Shown here: one piece after another, positions 34,904 to 43,915 of the stretch | How positions within the stretch are numbered: the stretch's first letter is position 1 | How the letters are laid out: each line of letters begins with the position of its first letter | NCBI GenBank assembly: GCA_900314085.1 | Contig: OMTX01000052.1 | Coordinates: 1 to 64,000 of the forward strand | Reading direction: 5' to 3' | Source of the DNA: an uncultured Lachnospiraceae bacterium | GTDB taxonomy: Bacteria > Bacillota > Clostridia > Lachnospirales > Lachnospiraceae | Length of the DNA: 64,000 bases | The notes under the pieces: model-generated | What the model was told of the DNA's origin: nothing | The model's database searches: none | Seen by the model: only the letters and a program-made list of their open reading frames with translations | Position numbers and translations under genes: made by a program

Positions 34904-37195
34904 TCAGGGAGAGACGGTCTCCGCCGGAGCCGTTCCGTTCGTGCCGTCGGAAGCTGTCTCTGTCCCAGATCCGTTCGTCCCGGCGGATTCAGCTTCAGCT
35001 GCCCCTGCATTTTCCTGAGCCGCTGCCGACACGGAATCCCCGACTGCGTTTCCATCTGTTTCCGCGGACACACCGGTCTCCGCGCCGGCCGTCGTATCCG
35101 ATACGGATGAATCACCTGCCGCATCCGCAGCAGAGCCGGCAGAAGCTCCCGTCTTTTTTGTATCCGTGATCAGATTCAGCTTCACAAGAATCTTGTGGAT
35201 TTCCGCCGAAAAGTCCCGCCGGGTATGAATCTCGTACAGGGAACGGGCGTCTTCCACGGTCAGGCCGAACTGGTCGGAAAGCTGCTGCTCAATCCGGCTG
35301 CCAAGCGTATCGAACTGGTCAGGAACGCCAAGCGTAGCCGCCAGTTCACGATTGTCCTCATAGGCAATCGTTCCAATGATCAGGTTCGAAAGCGCCATTT
35401 CGTATTTCTTCGCCTTCATGTCGACAGCGTACTGGCGGTAGTTCGTGTCAAGAAGTCCGAGAAGCCGTGCCTTGTCAAGCTTGTCCGCATCGTCTTCTTT
35501 CAGCTCCATGGCAGACAGGGCACCGTAGGCCTCAACGTAATTGCCGTCATTGTACTGCTTCATCGCGGCATTGACGCCGGTCCGATAGGTAATGGCTCCC
35601 TGGAAAAGCCGGTACAAAACCACAACAGAAATGGCAAAGAGGACGAATACGACAAGCACCTTCGGAGGAATGACCGGCGAATTGTCCGCTGCTTTCTCCG
35701 CAGCCTTTTTCGCCTTCGCCGCTTCCTTCGCCGCCTTCTTCTTGGCAGCAGCCTCCGCCTTGGCCTTTTTTGCCTCTGCCTTGGCCTTGTCGTCTTCCTT
35801 CTTGTCCTTCTTGTCCTTCTTCTTTTTCTTGCCCTTGCCGTCGTCTTCCTCTTCAGCAGGGGCGTCTGCTGCTTTGGGCGGCTCCTCGCCAAACTCGGCA
35901 AGGAGATCGGCATCCTCCGCAGCAAGCTCTTCCGGCGTCGTATTCTCGGGAGAAATGTTTACGGTACCGTCTTCCGGAGCCCCTTCTCCCTCCGCTGCCT
36001 CATCCTTCTTGCCGAATTTTGCGAAGATGCCCTTGATTTTTTCAATGATACCAGCAAGGGGATTCGCCTTCTGTCCCCCGCCGTTCAGGTCCTCAAGAGA
36101 GACGTCATCATCGGCTCCGGCGAAGGGATCCGTCGTCACCTTTTCCGCTGAGCTTTCAAATTCCTGTTCCGCTTCAGGAAGCGCCTCGGAATTCTCATCC
36201 GCATTCAAAAGGTCGCCAAGGTCGGAAAGCTCGCTATCATCCCCAAGAAGATTCATGAGATCTGCATCGGAGCCGTCTCCTGTATCATCCATCAGGGGAA
36301 CTTCCTTCGCAGATGTATCTCCATCCGGGAAGAGGTCGGAAAGGTCGGCTGCAGCCTGGGCATCGTCTTCCGCCGTATGCCCTGCACCGGCAGAAAGATC
36401 CGGTTCTTCGCCCTCTGCATGACCATCGTCTTCCGGAGCCCCTGCCCCTTCCGAATCATAAAGAATAGAGGATAGATCAATATTTTCATCGTCAGAAGGC
36501 GTTGTCAGGCTGCCGTTTGTAACCGCCTCTTTGGCATTCCTGACGATTTCATCGATATTCCCGAGAACCGCCTCATCCGGGGCTTTTGTACCTGCCTCAG
36601 GAATGATGGGCTCCTCTGCATCGTCAGCGTCCGGGCCTGAGGAAAGGTCCGGTTCATCTGAGACGAAATCAGAAGGGTTCAAATCCTCTGCGTCCTGATT
36701 GGCCTCAGCAGAAGACTCCGTATTTCCCTCATCCGCCGCATTTTCCGAAAAGGAAGCATCGTCTCCCGAGATGCCGAAATTCTCCAGGCGGCTGTCCTCT
36801 CCGACCACCGGGTTTTCAAACCCGTCACCGCTCTCCTTCCCGTCGTTCAGAAAGCTCGAAAGCTCCTCCTCGCTCTCCCCGTCATCCTCATCCAGTTCGT
36901 TCTCAAAATTCCGGATGAAATCATCTGCTGTTCCGTCAGAGAGTTCCTTTTCAAAATCATTGAGAAAACCGGCTTCGGAAAATGCCTTGCGGAGATTGTC
37001 ATGCCGCCTGGGCTCCGGATGAAAGTCAGAAAGACCGGACTCCTGAAGGAAGTCGTCATCGGGACGCACCCTCGTCTCCCGGGCAATCCGTTCCTGCCTC
37101 TCCCGCTCCTCGCGGGCAGACGTCTCCTCCAGTCCTGTTTTTTTGTCGTTGATGGAATTTAAGAGCCCGTCCAGGTAGTCCTCTTCGTTTGGCAC
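34904..37195 (-). CDS. Large acidic single-pass membrane protein, function unknown
   Basis: I do not recognise a family. The 763-residue protein begins at GTG 37195, with GGAGAAATACA upstream. Residues 1-450 are very acidic and low in complexity. Residues 453-503 are a Lys/Ala-rich basic helix (KKKKKDKKDKK and similar). One membrane segment lies at 510-531 (PKVLVVFVLFAISVVVLYRL). Residues 540-680 form a helical domain with TPR-like spacing (YNDGNYVEAYGALSAM), and 680-763 is an Ala/Gly/Ser/Thr-rich tail. With no signal peptide, the acidic part should be inside and the TPR-like part outside. It sits between hisH and cheV. Confidence 0.75.
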   Translation of the reverse strand: MPNEEDYLDGLLNSINDKKTGLEETSAREERERQERIARETRVRPDDDFLQESGLSDFHPEPRRHDNLRKAFSEAGFLNDFEKELSDGTADDFIRNFENELDEDDGESEEELSSFLNDGKESGDGFENPVVGEDSRLENFGISGDDASFSENAADEGNTESSAEANQDAEDLNPSDFVSDEPDLSSGPDADDAEEPIIPEAGTKAPDEAVLGNIDEIVRNAKEAVTNGSLTTPSDDENIDLSSILYDSEGAGAPEDDGHAEGEEPDLSAGAGHTAEDDAQAAADLSDLFPDGDTSAKEVPLMDDTGDGSDADLMNLLGDDSELSDLGDLLNADENSEALPEAEQEFESSAEKVTTDPFAGADDDVSLEDLNGGGQKANPLAGIIEKIKGIFAKFGKKDEAAEGEGAPEDGTVNISPENTTPEELAAEDADLLAEFGEEPPKAADAPAEEEDDGKGKKKKKDKKDKKEDDKAKAEAKKAKAEAAAKKKAAKEAAKAKKAAEKAADNSPVIPPKVLVVFVLFAISVVVLYRLFQGAITYRTGVNAAMKQYNDGNYVEAYGALSAMELKEDDADKLDKARLLGLLDTNYRQYAVDMKAKKYEMALSNLIIGTIAYEDNRELAATLGVPDQFDTLGSRIEQQLSDQFGLTVEDARSLYEIHTRRDFSAEIHKILVKLNLITDTKKTGASAGSAADAAGDSSVSDTTAGAETGVSAETDGNAVGDSVSAAAQENAGAAEAESAGTNGSGTETASDGTNGTAPAETVSP

Positions 37196-37307
37196 TGTAT
37201 TTCTCCAAAAATAATACAAATCGAGCAGGAAAAATTTTCCCTGCCCGCCGCGATCCGCGCCCGGCAAAGCCGGATAACAGCCAACGCGCAGGCTCGCGAT
37301 AATAACA

Positions 37308-37340
37308 AGGGGTGTGAAGCATCAATATCCTCACACCCCT
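37308..37340 (-). terminator. Terminator after cheV
   Basis: AGGGGTGTGA and TCACACCCCT form a perfect 10-bp stem with a 13-base loop. On the minus strand the stem is followed by TGTTATTAT, a moderate U-tract. Confidence 0.65.
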
Positions 37341-37369
37341 AAAAAATCTACATCCTATACCGGGGGCCG

Positions 37370-38305
37370 TCAGCTCGCCGCTTTTCTGGCATCCTCGTAT
37401 TTGTCTACCAGCCCGTCGATGGCATCGACAAGCTTGCCGATTTCCGGCTTTGTAAGCTGGGCATCTGCGCCAACCGACTCACCCTTGCGGCGGATATCGT
37501 CATTGATGAGGGATGAGAAGATAATGACGGGGATGGCCCGCATCTTTTCATCGTCCTTGACCAGTTTGCAGAAGCGGTGGCCGTCCATCTGCGGCATCTC
37601 AATATCGGTGATGATGCAGTGGCAATCATTCAATACCGTTCCTGCTTCCTTCTTCTCACACATATAGTCCCAGGCATCCTTGCCGTTCGGGAAGACATGG
37701 AGATTTGTATAACCTGCCTTGTTCAGGCAGTCAACAATGAGCTTGGAAAGAAGAGGCGAATCCTCTGCAACAACCAGCGGTGACTTCGACCGGTCCTTCT
37801 CCTCATCCTTCTGGTAGGAATCCATGTCGGAAACCTTGAGTCCGGTCTCCGGATTGATATTCGAAACGATCTTCTCGAAGTCGATGATGACAACCAGATG
37901 ATCATCCAGTTTCAAAACGCCGGTAGCTACTGCGGAATCCTCAGCAGAGATCGTGGAATCCGGTGTATTGATAGCTTCCCACGAAACCCGGTGAATGCCA
38001 AGGACTTCGTCCACATGGAAGGCGGTGTTCAGATTGTTGAAATTCGTGATGAAGAAGAGGCCTTTCCCGGCGGGCAGGTCCTCATACCCCAGGCACTTGC
38101 GGAGGTTGATGACGGAGATAATCGTATCACGCGGCATAAAGATTCCCTCCACGAAGGGATGAGAATTCGGAACCGGCGTGACGTGCTGGTATGTCAGGAT
38201 TTCACGGATCTTTGCGACATTGATGCCGTAATAGTTGTCCGCGATCTTGAATTCCAGAATTTCCAGCTCATTCGTTCCGGACTCGAGTAAGATGTTTGTG
38301 TCCAT
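37370..38305 (-). CDS. cheV: Chemotaxis protein CheV (CheW-REC fusion)
   Basis: CheV couples chemoreceptors to CheA and adapts the response through a phosphorylatable receiver. From MDTNILLESG it has 311 residues: a CheW-like domain (about 10-160, with FKIADNYYGINVAKIREIL) and a REC domain (about 180-300). The receiver has the phospho-acceptor in IITDIEMPQMDGH, SPLL before it, and the Lys in LTKPE. I chose ATG 38305, which has GGGAGG 9 bases upstream. It lies 19 bases after a lipoprotein gene and ends with a terminator, closing a likely operon from the 42.2-kb promoter. Confidence 0.93.
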   Translation of the reverse strand: MDTNILLESGTNELEILEFKIADNYYGINVAKIREILTYQHVTPVPNSHPFVEGIFMPRDTIISVINLRKCLGYEDLPAGKGLFFITNFNNLNTAFHVDEVLGIHRVSWEAINTPDSTISAEDSAVATGVLKLDDHLVVIIDFEKIVSNINPETGLKVSDMDSYQKDEEKDRSKSPLVVAEDSPLLSKLIVDCLNKAGYTNLHVFPNGKDAWDYMCEKKEAGTVLNDCHCIITDIEMPQMDGHRFCKLVKDDEKMRAIPVIIFSSLINDDIRRKGESVGADAQLTKPEIGKLVDAIDGLVDKYEDARKAAS

Positions 38306-38324
38306 ACGAGAAAACCTCCCTGTT

Positions 38325-39110
38325 CTACTGCGTGATCCGGTACCTCGTACCGGCCTTTGCCGCATTCAGCTGAAAAACCGATGTATCCGTCAGGGCTTCT
38401 TTTTTGAAAGGGAAGAACAAGAGAAGCTCCTGGGTTCCGCCGGCCGGAATAGTACCCGACCAGGACGAGAATTCGTTTGAAACAAAGCCGCTGCCGGAGG
38501 ACGATACCGTGGAATCGCCGACCGTACAGGTGTAGGTGAAGCCCTTTGAAGGAATGTCGAGCGCCGCATCGGAAGCTCCCGAATTCACTGCCGTCACGTG
38601 AAGGAGAAAATACTCCTTCCCGGATCCCGGCGAGAGATCCATGACACCTTCCACGGTATAGTGGTCGACAACTTCGCTTGCCGTAATGGCAAAGGTAATA
38701 CCGCTTTGCCCGATCAGATCCGTCAATGTGGAATCGACGGTATTTGTAATGACATTGCCGCCATTTGCTGTTCCGGGATCGGTCGTACCGTTTTCACCGT
38801 TCGCATTCGGATCCGTCGTTGTCCCGTTCTCTCCGTTGGCATTCGGATCTGCGGTATTGCCTCCGTCTGAGGTGTTTCCGTTTTCAGAAGAGTTCGTATT
38901 GTCCGCATCCGAATCTTCTTCAGCCGACGGGATATAGAAAGAATACCCCTTCTTCTGCCCGCCGTTGTACTTTGAAACGACGTCGGCCGAATACATGGCA
39001 ATGGCTTCCATCTGGTCATCGGAAAGCTCCGTCATCTGTGTTCCGCAGGCGGAAAAAGCAAAAACGGATGTGCCGGCCAGAAGCACGCATAAAAGTTTTC
39101 TCATTCGCAT
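38325..39110 (-). CDS. Lipoprotein with DUF5067/DUF4352-like domain
   Basis: This is an exported lipoprotein of 261 residues. The signal peptide begins MRMRKLLCVLLAG and ends in the lipobox FSAC (Cys22). A linker contains two nearly identical DPNANGENGTT units, encoded by a tandem repeat. The C-terminal domain (from about residue 130) has a beta-sandwich look, with EYFLLHVTAVNSGASDA, similar to DUF4352/DUF5067 proteins. I chose ATG 39110; ATG 39104 is equally possible. It lies between a histidine kinase gene and cheV. No function is known. Confidence 0.75.
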   Translation of the reverse strand: MRMRKLLCVLLAGTSVFAFSACGTQMTELSDDQMEAIAMYSADVVSKYNGGQKKGYSFYIPSAEEDSDADNTNSSENGNTSDGGNTADPNANGENGTTTDPNANGENGTTDPGTANGGNVITNTVDSTLTDLIGQSGITFAITASEVVDHYTVEGVMDLSPGSGKEYFLLHVTAVNSGASDAALDIPSKGFTYTCTVGDSTVSSSGSGFVSNEFSSWSGTIPAGGTQELLLFFPFKKEALTDTSVFQLNAAKAGTRYRITQ

Positions 39111-39216
39111 GCGGCAGACACCCTTTCCACACCAATATTTATGCATTATGTTAGCATTCTTGCACTTGCATTTCAATGTCTTTGGGCAAATTTTTCACGC
39201 GCCGCGTATAGGATGC

Positions 39217-40773
39217 CTATCCTTTGTCGAGTTCGAACCAGAAGACAACGCCGTCCGGAAGGTTTGTCTCCCCGTAGGCGTGATGATGAAGATCCATAAT
39301 CGCCTTCACCACGGAAAGCCCGATGCCGGAGCCGCCGTACTCCCGCGTGCGGGCCTTATCGACTTTATAAAATTTCTCGAAGAGATGTCCGACCGCCTCG
39401 TCCGGAATCGGATCGCCTGTGTTCATCACGGAAATACGGACACAGTCCTCCTTTGGCTCAGCCGTGACGGAGATCTGCTTCGGATCCCCCTTCACGTAGT
39501 GGATGGCATTGGAAATATAATTCTGCAGGACCTGCTCCGTATAGAAGCTGTCCGCAATGACATAGACCGGAGAAGGAGAGAAATTTACGGTAATGCCTCC
39601 ATCTTCGAAGAGGAGGCGGTTTTTGGAAATTTCCGCTGATATCATGTTCGAGATGTCAAACCGCTCCATCGTAAGCTGATTGACACCGCCCTCAAGCTGG
39701 TCCAGGGACATGAGCTCGCTTACAAGACGCCCCATCTTCTTTGCTTCATCCGTAATGACGTCGCAGTAAAACTGCCTGTCCTCGGGGCTGTCCGATATCC
39801 CGTCCGTCAGTCCCTCTGCATAGCCCTGAATCAAAGCGATAGGCGTCTTCAGTTCGTGCGAGACATTGGAAAGGAACTCTTTCCGACGGGTTTCATTATT
39901 CTGGATGACAGTCAGGTCATGCTTCAGATCATTGTTCGCCTGCTTGAGCTCAATAATCGTCTTCTCCAGTGTCTCCGACATGGAATTCATATTGACGCCG
40001 AGCTCATCCACTTCATTCATCCGCCTGTGCGGCGCGTACCTGGCGTTGAAATCCAGGGCAGCCATCCGTTTCGAAAGTTCCGTAAGCTCGAGTACAGGCT
40101 TCGTAATGCGCCGCCCCAGAAAGCCGGCCATAATAATAGAGGCCACCATGGAGAAAAGCCCTGTAACCAGCAGGAAAATGTTGGAAAGCTTTGCCGCCTG
40201 ATTGATCGGGCCGATTGCCGTCTCCATCAGGATCAGATTTCCGTCGGAGAGGGTTCCCCAGAGAACCAGATCCTCCTTGTCCAGACGGTCGTCGTGGTTC
40301 CGCTCGACGGAGAAATTGCTTCCGGAGTAGATGATATCCTTCTCCACATCCGCTCCCTCAAAGAGGATCCCGTAAAAGCGAAGCAGCATCCGTTCCTTGC
40401 CCTGCTCAGATGTGATCAGGGGAATGCCGGCAGAAGACATCACAAGAATGTCGACATTGTTTTCGGAGCAGATTTTTTCAAATTCCGTATTGTCCGTGTC
40501 GTAAAGGGTTCCGTCAACGGCTTCTTCGTCCAGGACGAAAAAGGCCTTTTTCATATTGTCCACGCGGTAGCGCAGATAGACATGTGACAGGAAAAATGTA
40601 TTGACCAGCAGGGCAAGGGCAACGCAGACCGCAATGGAAAAGAAGACAATCAGAAAGAGCTGCCCCTTGATTCCGTAACGGGCTCTCTTTCCGACGGTTC
40701 CTGCTTCTGCGTTTTCTGCCTCCCGGACGGCTGCCGGCTCTGTCTGCAGTTCACTTTTCGACGTCTGTTCCAT
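39217..40773 (-). CDS. Sensor histidine kinase
   Basis: This is the membrane sensor that phosphorylates the response regulator encoded just upstream. It has 518 residues: membrane segments at about 38-63 and 198-219, an extracellular sensor of about 130 residues, HAMP at 220-275, the HisKA phosphosite His306 in LSNVSHELKTP, and an HATPase domain (YISNAIHYVKG, GSGIGLSVVKAI). It belongs to the WalK/PhoR-like class. The signal is unknown. The start has only a weak ribosome site. It lies 41 bases after the regulator. Confidence 0.93.
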   Translation of the reverse strand: MEQTSKSELQTEPAAVREAENAEAGTVGKRARYGIKGQLFLIVFFSIAVCVALALLVNTFFLSHVYLRYRVDNMKKAFFVLDEEAVDGTLYDTDNTEFEKICSENNVDILVMSSAGIPLITSEQGKERMLLRFYGILFEGADVEKDIIYSGSNFSVERNHDDRLDKEDLVLWGTLSDGNLILMETAIGPINQAAKLSNIFLLVTGLFSMVASIIMAGFLGRRITKPVLELTELSKRMAALDFNARYAPHRRMNEVDELGVNMNSMSETLEKTIIELKQANNDLKHDLTVIQNNETRRKEFLSNVSHELKTPIALIQGYAEGLTDGISDSPEDRQFYCDVITDEAKKMGRLVSELMSLDQLEGGVNQLTMERFDISNMISAEISKNRLLFEDGGITVNFSPSPVYVIADSFYTEQVLQNYISNAIHYVKGDPKQISVTAEPKEDCVRISVMNTGDPIPDEAVGHLFEKFYKVDKARTREYGGSGIGLSVVKAIMDLHHHAYGETNLPDGVVFWFELDKG

Positions 40774-40814
40774 ACCGTAAACTCAGGATAAATCCGAAAA
40801 AAACAGGGTGGACA

Positions 40815-41501
40815 TCAGCCCTCTGAGACAAACTTATAGCCCATGCCCCAGATTGTCTTGATGAGGTCACCCTTATCTCCGAGCTTGCTGCGTAGCTTCT
40901 TCACGTGGGTATCGATGGTACGGGCATCTCCGAAATAGTCGTAATCCCAGACATTGTTCAGGATCTTTTCCCGGGACAGGGCGATGCCCTCATTCTTCAT
41001 GAAGTAGGAAAGAAGCTCAAATTCCTTGACGGAGAGATCAATGGCCTGCCCGTCCACCGTCACTTCATGGGCTGTCTCATCTATACGGATACCGGCCTTC
41101 TCTATGACAGAAGTTTCTTCGGCAGCCTCTCCGGATGTCCGCCGGATAACGGCTTCGACGTGGGCAACCAGGACGCGCGGACTGAAGGGCTTGGCCAGGT
41201 ACTCGTCCGCTCCCAGGGAATAGCCATGGAGCTCATCGTCCTCATCGCCCTTTGCGGTCAGCATTATAACAGGAATCTGTGAAGATTCTCTGACTTCCTT
41301 CAGAACTTCCCACCCGTTCAGTTTGGGCATCATGACATCGAGAATAATCAGGGAAAGATCCTTCACATCATAAAAGACCTTGAGCCCCTCCTCTCCGTCT
41401 GCTGCCTCCAGTACTTCATACCCTTCTCGGGCAAGATAGTCGTGTACGAGCTTCCGCATCCGGCTCTCGTCATCAACCACCAGAATTTTTTTTGCTGCCA
41501 T
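40815..41501 (-). CDS. OmpR/PhoB-family response regulator
   Basis: This is a DNA-binding regulator of 228 residues, partner of the following kinase. The receiver domain has Asp10-Asp11 and phospho-acceptor Asp55 in LIILDVMMPK, with the TAKGDEDD and AKPFSPR switch residues. The winged-helix output domain runs from about 130 and ends GDLIKTIWGMGYKFV. I chose ATG 41501, with GGAG 8 bases upstream. It follows the small membrane-protein gene by about 20 bases. Confidence 0.94.
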   Translation of the reverse strand: MAAKKILVVDDESRMRKLVHDYLAREGYEVLEAADGEEGLKVFYDVKDLSLIILDVMMPKLNGWEVLKEVRESSQIPVIMLTAKGDEDDELHGYSLGADEYLAKPFSPRVLVAHVEAVIRRTSGEAAEETSVIEKAGIRIDETAHEVTVDGQAIDLSVKEFELLSYFMKNEGIALSREKILNNVWDYDYFGDARTIDTHVKKLRSKLGDKGDLIKTIWGMGYKFVSEG

Positions 41502-41522
41502 AGCATACACTCCTATATATGA

Positions 41523-42224
41523 TTACTGTTGTACCGTGCCATCAGAGGTTCCCTGCTGCTCCGTGCTTCCGTCCGCCGGGCTCTGTTCAACCGTTTCGTC
41601 CCCGTAGATTCCCTGCAGGGCGGACTCCCGGTCGTTCAGTTCCAGTTCGCGCGTATCCAGCGCCTTTTCTTTTTCTTTCAGCTCCGCTTCCCAGGAAGCA
41701 TATTCATTGACAATCTTCGTCCGATAGTTCACGATGTTCGGAAGATTCGACGACAGCAGGATGAAAAACATAACGCCGATGGTCACTGCCAGAATGATAT
41801 TGATCACAAAGGAACCCGTGTACATTTTCCTGTAGCGGGTGTCTGCCTTCCGGTGGAGGCCCATATCCTTGTGACGGGTAGCAACCTCCTCCTTTTCCGT
41901 CGGCGGAGCCGGCACTTCAACCGTCACCTTTTTCTCCAGGGTTTTGATCTGTGCCTTCACCGGAATGGCTGCCACGCCGTCCTTCGACACGTACCCTTCC
42001 TGAATCAGGGCCTCCTGCAGCTCCTTTAAGAAGCTGTAGCCGACGACCGTGGAAAAAAGGTCCTGGGCGATGGCCTGGTCATAGACGCGCTTGGCCGCCT
42101 CTGCATTTGTAAGGTCCACCTGCTTCTCGAGATAGGCAATGATCTGCTGATCCTTTGCGGCTGCGTCATAAATCTCCCCGTCCCTGAAATAAAACCCGTC
42201 CAGAAGTCCGTCATTTTTCGGCAT
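41523..42224 (-). CDS. Single-pass membrane protein, function unknown
   Basis: This protein has 233 residues with no recognised domain. Residues 1-135 are soluble and helical. One membrane segment spans 137-159 (GSFVINIILAVTIGVMFFI), then a coiled-coil stretch follows at about 173-207 (WEAELKEKEKALDTRELELNDRE), ending in a Ser/Gln/Thr-rich tail. The start follows GAGAGGA. It is the first gene after a clear promoter and just ahead of a two-component pair, so it may modulate or be controlled by it. That is inference from position only. Confidence 0.7.
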   Translation of the reverse strand: MPKNDGLLDGFYFRDGEIYDAAAKDQQIIAYLEKQVDLTNAEAAKRVYDQAIAQDLFSTVVGYSFLKELQEALIQEGYVSKDGVAAIPVKAQIKTLEKKVTVEVPAPPTEKEEVATRHKDMGLHRKADTRYRKMYTGSFVINIILAVTIGVMFFILLSSNLPNIVNYRTKIVNEYASWEAELKEKEKALDTRELELNDRESALQGIYGDETVEQSPADGSTEQQGTSDGTVQQ

Positions 42225-42288
42225 CTGAAAATCCTCTCAATCACATATTTTCCCGCGGAACTTCCCTATTTGCCCGCAGTTTTTTTTC

Positions 42289-42317
42289 ATTATAGCAAAC
42301 CTTCGGACAAACGTAAA
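42289..42317 (-). promoter_or_regulatory. Promoter of the 42.2-kb operon (membrane protein, two-component system, lipoprotein, cheV)
   Basis: The minus strand has an extended -10 TGCTATAAT (TATAAT at 42289-42294) and a partial -35 TTTACG (42312-42317) with a 17-base spacer, about 65 bases before the first start codon. The -35 lies in the U-tract of the oadA terminator. Confidence 0.78.
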
Positions 42318-42360
42318 AAAAAGAAAGCGTGTACAGGAGGAAAAATCCGCCCGCACACGC
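42314..42360 (-). terminator. oadA terminator
   Basis: On the minus strand GCGTGT pairs with ACACGC, with a further GGA/TCC inner pair, and is followed by TTTCTTTTTTTTACG. It ends the decarboxylase operon. Confidence 0.82.
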
Positions 42361-42390
42361 TTTTATTATTCATGAAGCAAAAATCTGTTT

Positions 42391-43791
42391 TCAGACAGGA
42401 TAAGCGCCGTTCTTTGCATCAGCTGCAGCCGGATCCACACCGGTCTCCTGGGCGCGGCGATACTTGAAGAATTCCGTGGCAACCTGGGGGAACAGGGCGT
42501 AGGACAGGGTATCCTCCGGCTGCTCCTTCCACTCCTTCACGGCCTCTTCCATGGCGGGCAGCTGGGGTTCGATCAAATCCGCCGGCCGACAGGTAATGGC
42601 ATTCTTTGCATCGTCGCCGAGAACCTTCTGAACGACCTCCGGATTGAAGGGCTTGACGGTCTTTCCGTACTTGCCGAGGAGGATGTCCTTCGTCTGCTCA
42701 GGAACAACCTTGTAGCGTTCACCCATCAGGACATTGAATACGGCCTGGGTACCGACGATCTGGGAAGAAGGCGTGACAAGGGGCGGCTCACCGAGGTCTT
42801 TGCGGACACGGGGTACCTCCTCGAGAACCTCCTGCAGCTTGTCGAGCTTGCCCTGCTCCGTAAGCTGGGAAATGAGGTTTGAAAGCATTCCGCCGGGAAC
42901 CTGATAGAGAAGCGTCTTGATATTGACGCCGAGAACCTTGGTCGAAATCCGTCCGCTCTTGATGTACTTCTCGCGGATAGGGGTGAAGTAGTCGGCAATC
43001 TCAGCCAGGGCGTTCATGTCAAGGCCGGTATCATATTCAGTACCCTTGAAGGCTTCAACCATGACCTCCGTCGCCGGCTGGGATGTGCCCATAGCGAAGG
43101 GGGATATGGCGGTATCGATGATATCGCAGCCCGCCTCTACAGCCTTCATATACGTCATGGAAGCGACACCGGATGTATAGTGGGTGTGAAGCTCGATCGG
43201 CAGCTTTGTCGCCTTCTTCAGTGTGCTGATGAGCTCCGACGCTGCCGAAGGAACCAGAAGGCCGGACATATCCTTGATGCAGATGGAGTCAGCCCCGATA
43301 GATTCAATCTCCTTTGCGAGGTTTGCCCAGTAGTCCAGCGTATAAGCATCGCCAAGGGTGTAGGACATGGCGATCTGGGCATGGCCGCCTTCCTTTTTTG
43401 TTGCCTTCACTGCGGTCTTGAGGTTCCGCATATCGTTCAGGCAGTCGAAAATACGGATGATATCGATGCCGTTTGCGATGGACTTCTGGACGAAGTACTC
43501 TACGACGTCGTCCGCATAGGGCTTGTAGCCGAGGATATTCTGCCCGCGGAAAAGCATCTGAAGCTTCGTGTTCTTGAAGCCGGCTCTGAGCTTACGCAGG
43601 CGCTCCCAGGGATCTTCCTTGAGGAAACGGAGGCAGGCATCGAATGTGGCACCGCCCCAGCACTCTACGGCGTTGTAGCCGACCTTGTCCATCTTGTCGA
43701 CGATGGGAAGCATCTCTTCCGTCGTCATCCGGGTGGCCATCAGGGACTGATGGGCATCGCGGAGAACCGTCTCTGTAATCTTAACTCCCAT
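42391..43791 (-). CDS. oadA: Oxaloacetate decarboxylase alpha subunit (pyruvate carboxyltransferase domain)
   Basis: This biotin-dependent carboxyltransferase moves the carboxyl group of oxaloacetate to the biotin carrier, leaving pyruvate, or runs in reverse. From MGVKITETVLRDAHQSL it has 466 residues. The HMG-like TIM barrel has the metal and catalytic residues in LRDAHQS, and the C-terminal PYC_OADA domain follows (LSNLISQLTEQ). The biotin domain often fused at the C-terminus is missing; it is encoded separately in this operon. I chose ATG 43791, with AAAGGAG seven bases upstream. It is the last gene of the operon and is followed by a terminator. Confidence 0.92.
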   Translation of the reverse strand: MGVKITETVLRDAHQSLMATRMTTEEMLPIVDKMDKVGYNAVECWGGATFDACLRFLKEDPWERLRKLRAGFKNTKLQMLFRGQNILGYKPYADDVVEYFVQKSIANGIDIIRIFDCLNDMRNLKTAVKATKKEGGHAQIAMSYTLGDAYTLDYWANLAKEIESIGADSICIKDMSGLLVPSAASELISTLKKATKLPIELHTHYTSGVASMTYMKAVEAGCDIIDTAISPFAMGTSQPATEVMVEAFKGTEYDTGLDMNALAEIADYFTPIREKYIKSGRISTKVLGVNIKTLLYQVPGGMLSNLISQLTEQGKLDKLQEVLEEVPRVRKDLGEPPLVTPSSQIVGTQAVFNVLMGERYKVVPEQTKDILLGKYGKTVKPFNPEVVQKVLGDDAKNAITCRPADLIEPQLPAMEEAVKEWKEQPEDTLSYALFPQVATEFFKYRRAQETGVDPAAADAKNGAYPV

Positions 43792-43815
43792 TGATTTCTC
43801 CTTTAAAAATCGCAC

Positions 43816-43826
43816 ATGACTAATAT
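43816..43826 (+). repeat. ATGACTAATAT motif copy, upstream of oadA
   Basis: An exact copy. In the oadA direction it reads AATATTAGTCAT, 24 bases before the start codon. With the copy at 43897-43907 it bounds the oadB-oadA gap as an inverted pair. Confidence 0.8.
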
Positions 43827-43896
43827 TTTCGCCCGTGTTTTGCAGGTGCTTTCGCCTCCCGCCCGGATTTTCGTTTTGCAGAATTCCGCAGGCTTT

Positions 43897-43907
43897 ATAT
43901 TATTCAT
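43897..43907 (-). repeat. ATGAATAATAT motif copy, end of oadB
   Basis: An exact copy of the A-variant, 8 bases after the oadB stop codon in the gene direction, inverted relative to the copy at 43816. Confidence 0.8.
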
Positions 43908-43915
43908 AAAGTACT

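Noticed and set aside
36660-36700. tRNA-like GGGTTCAAATCC sequence
   Set aside because: It is inside the coding region of the large acidic protein, and no cloverleaf can be formed around it.
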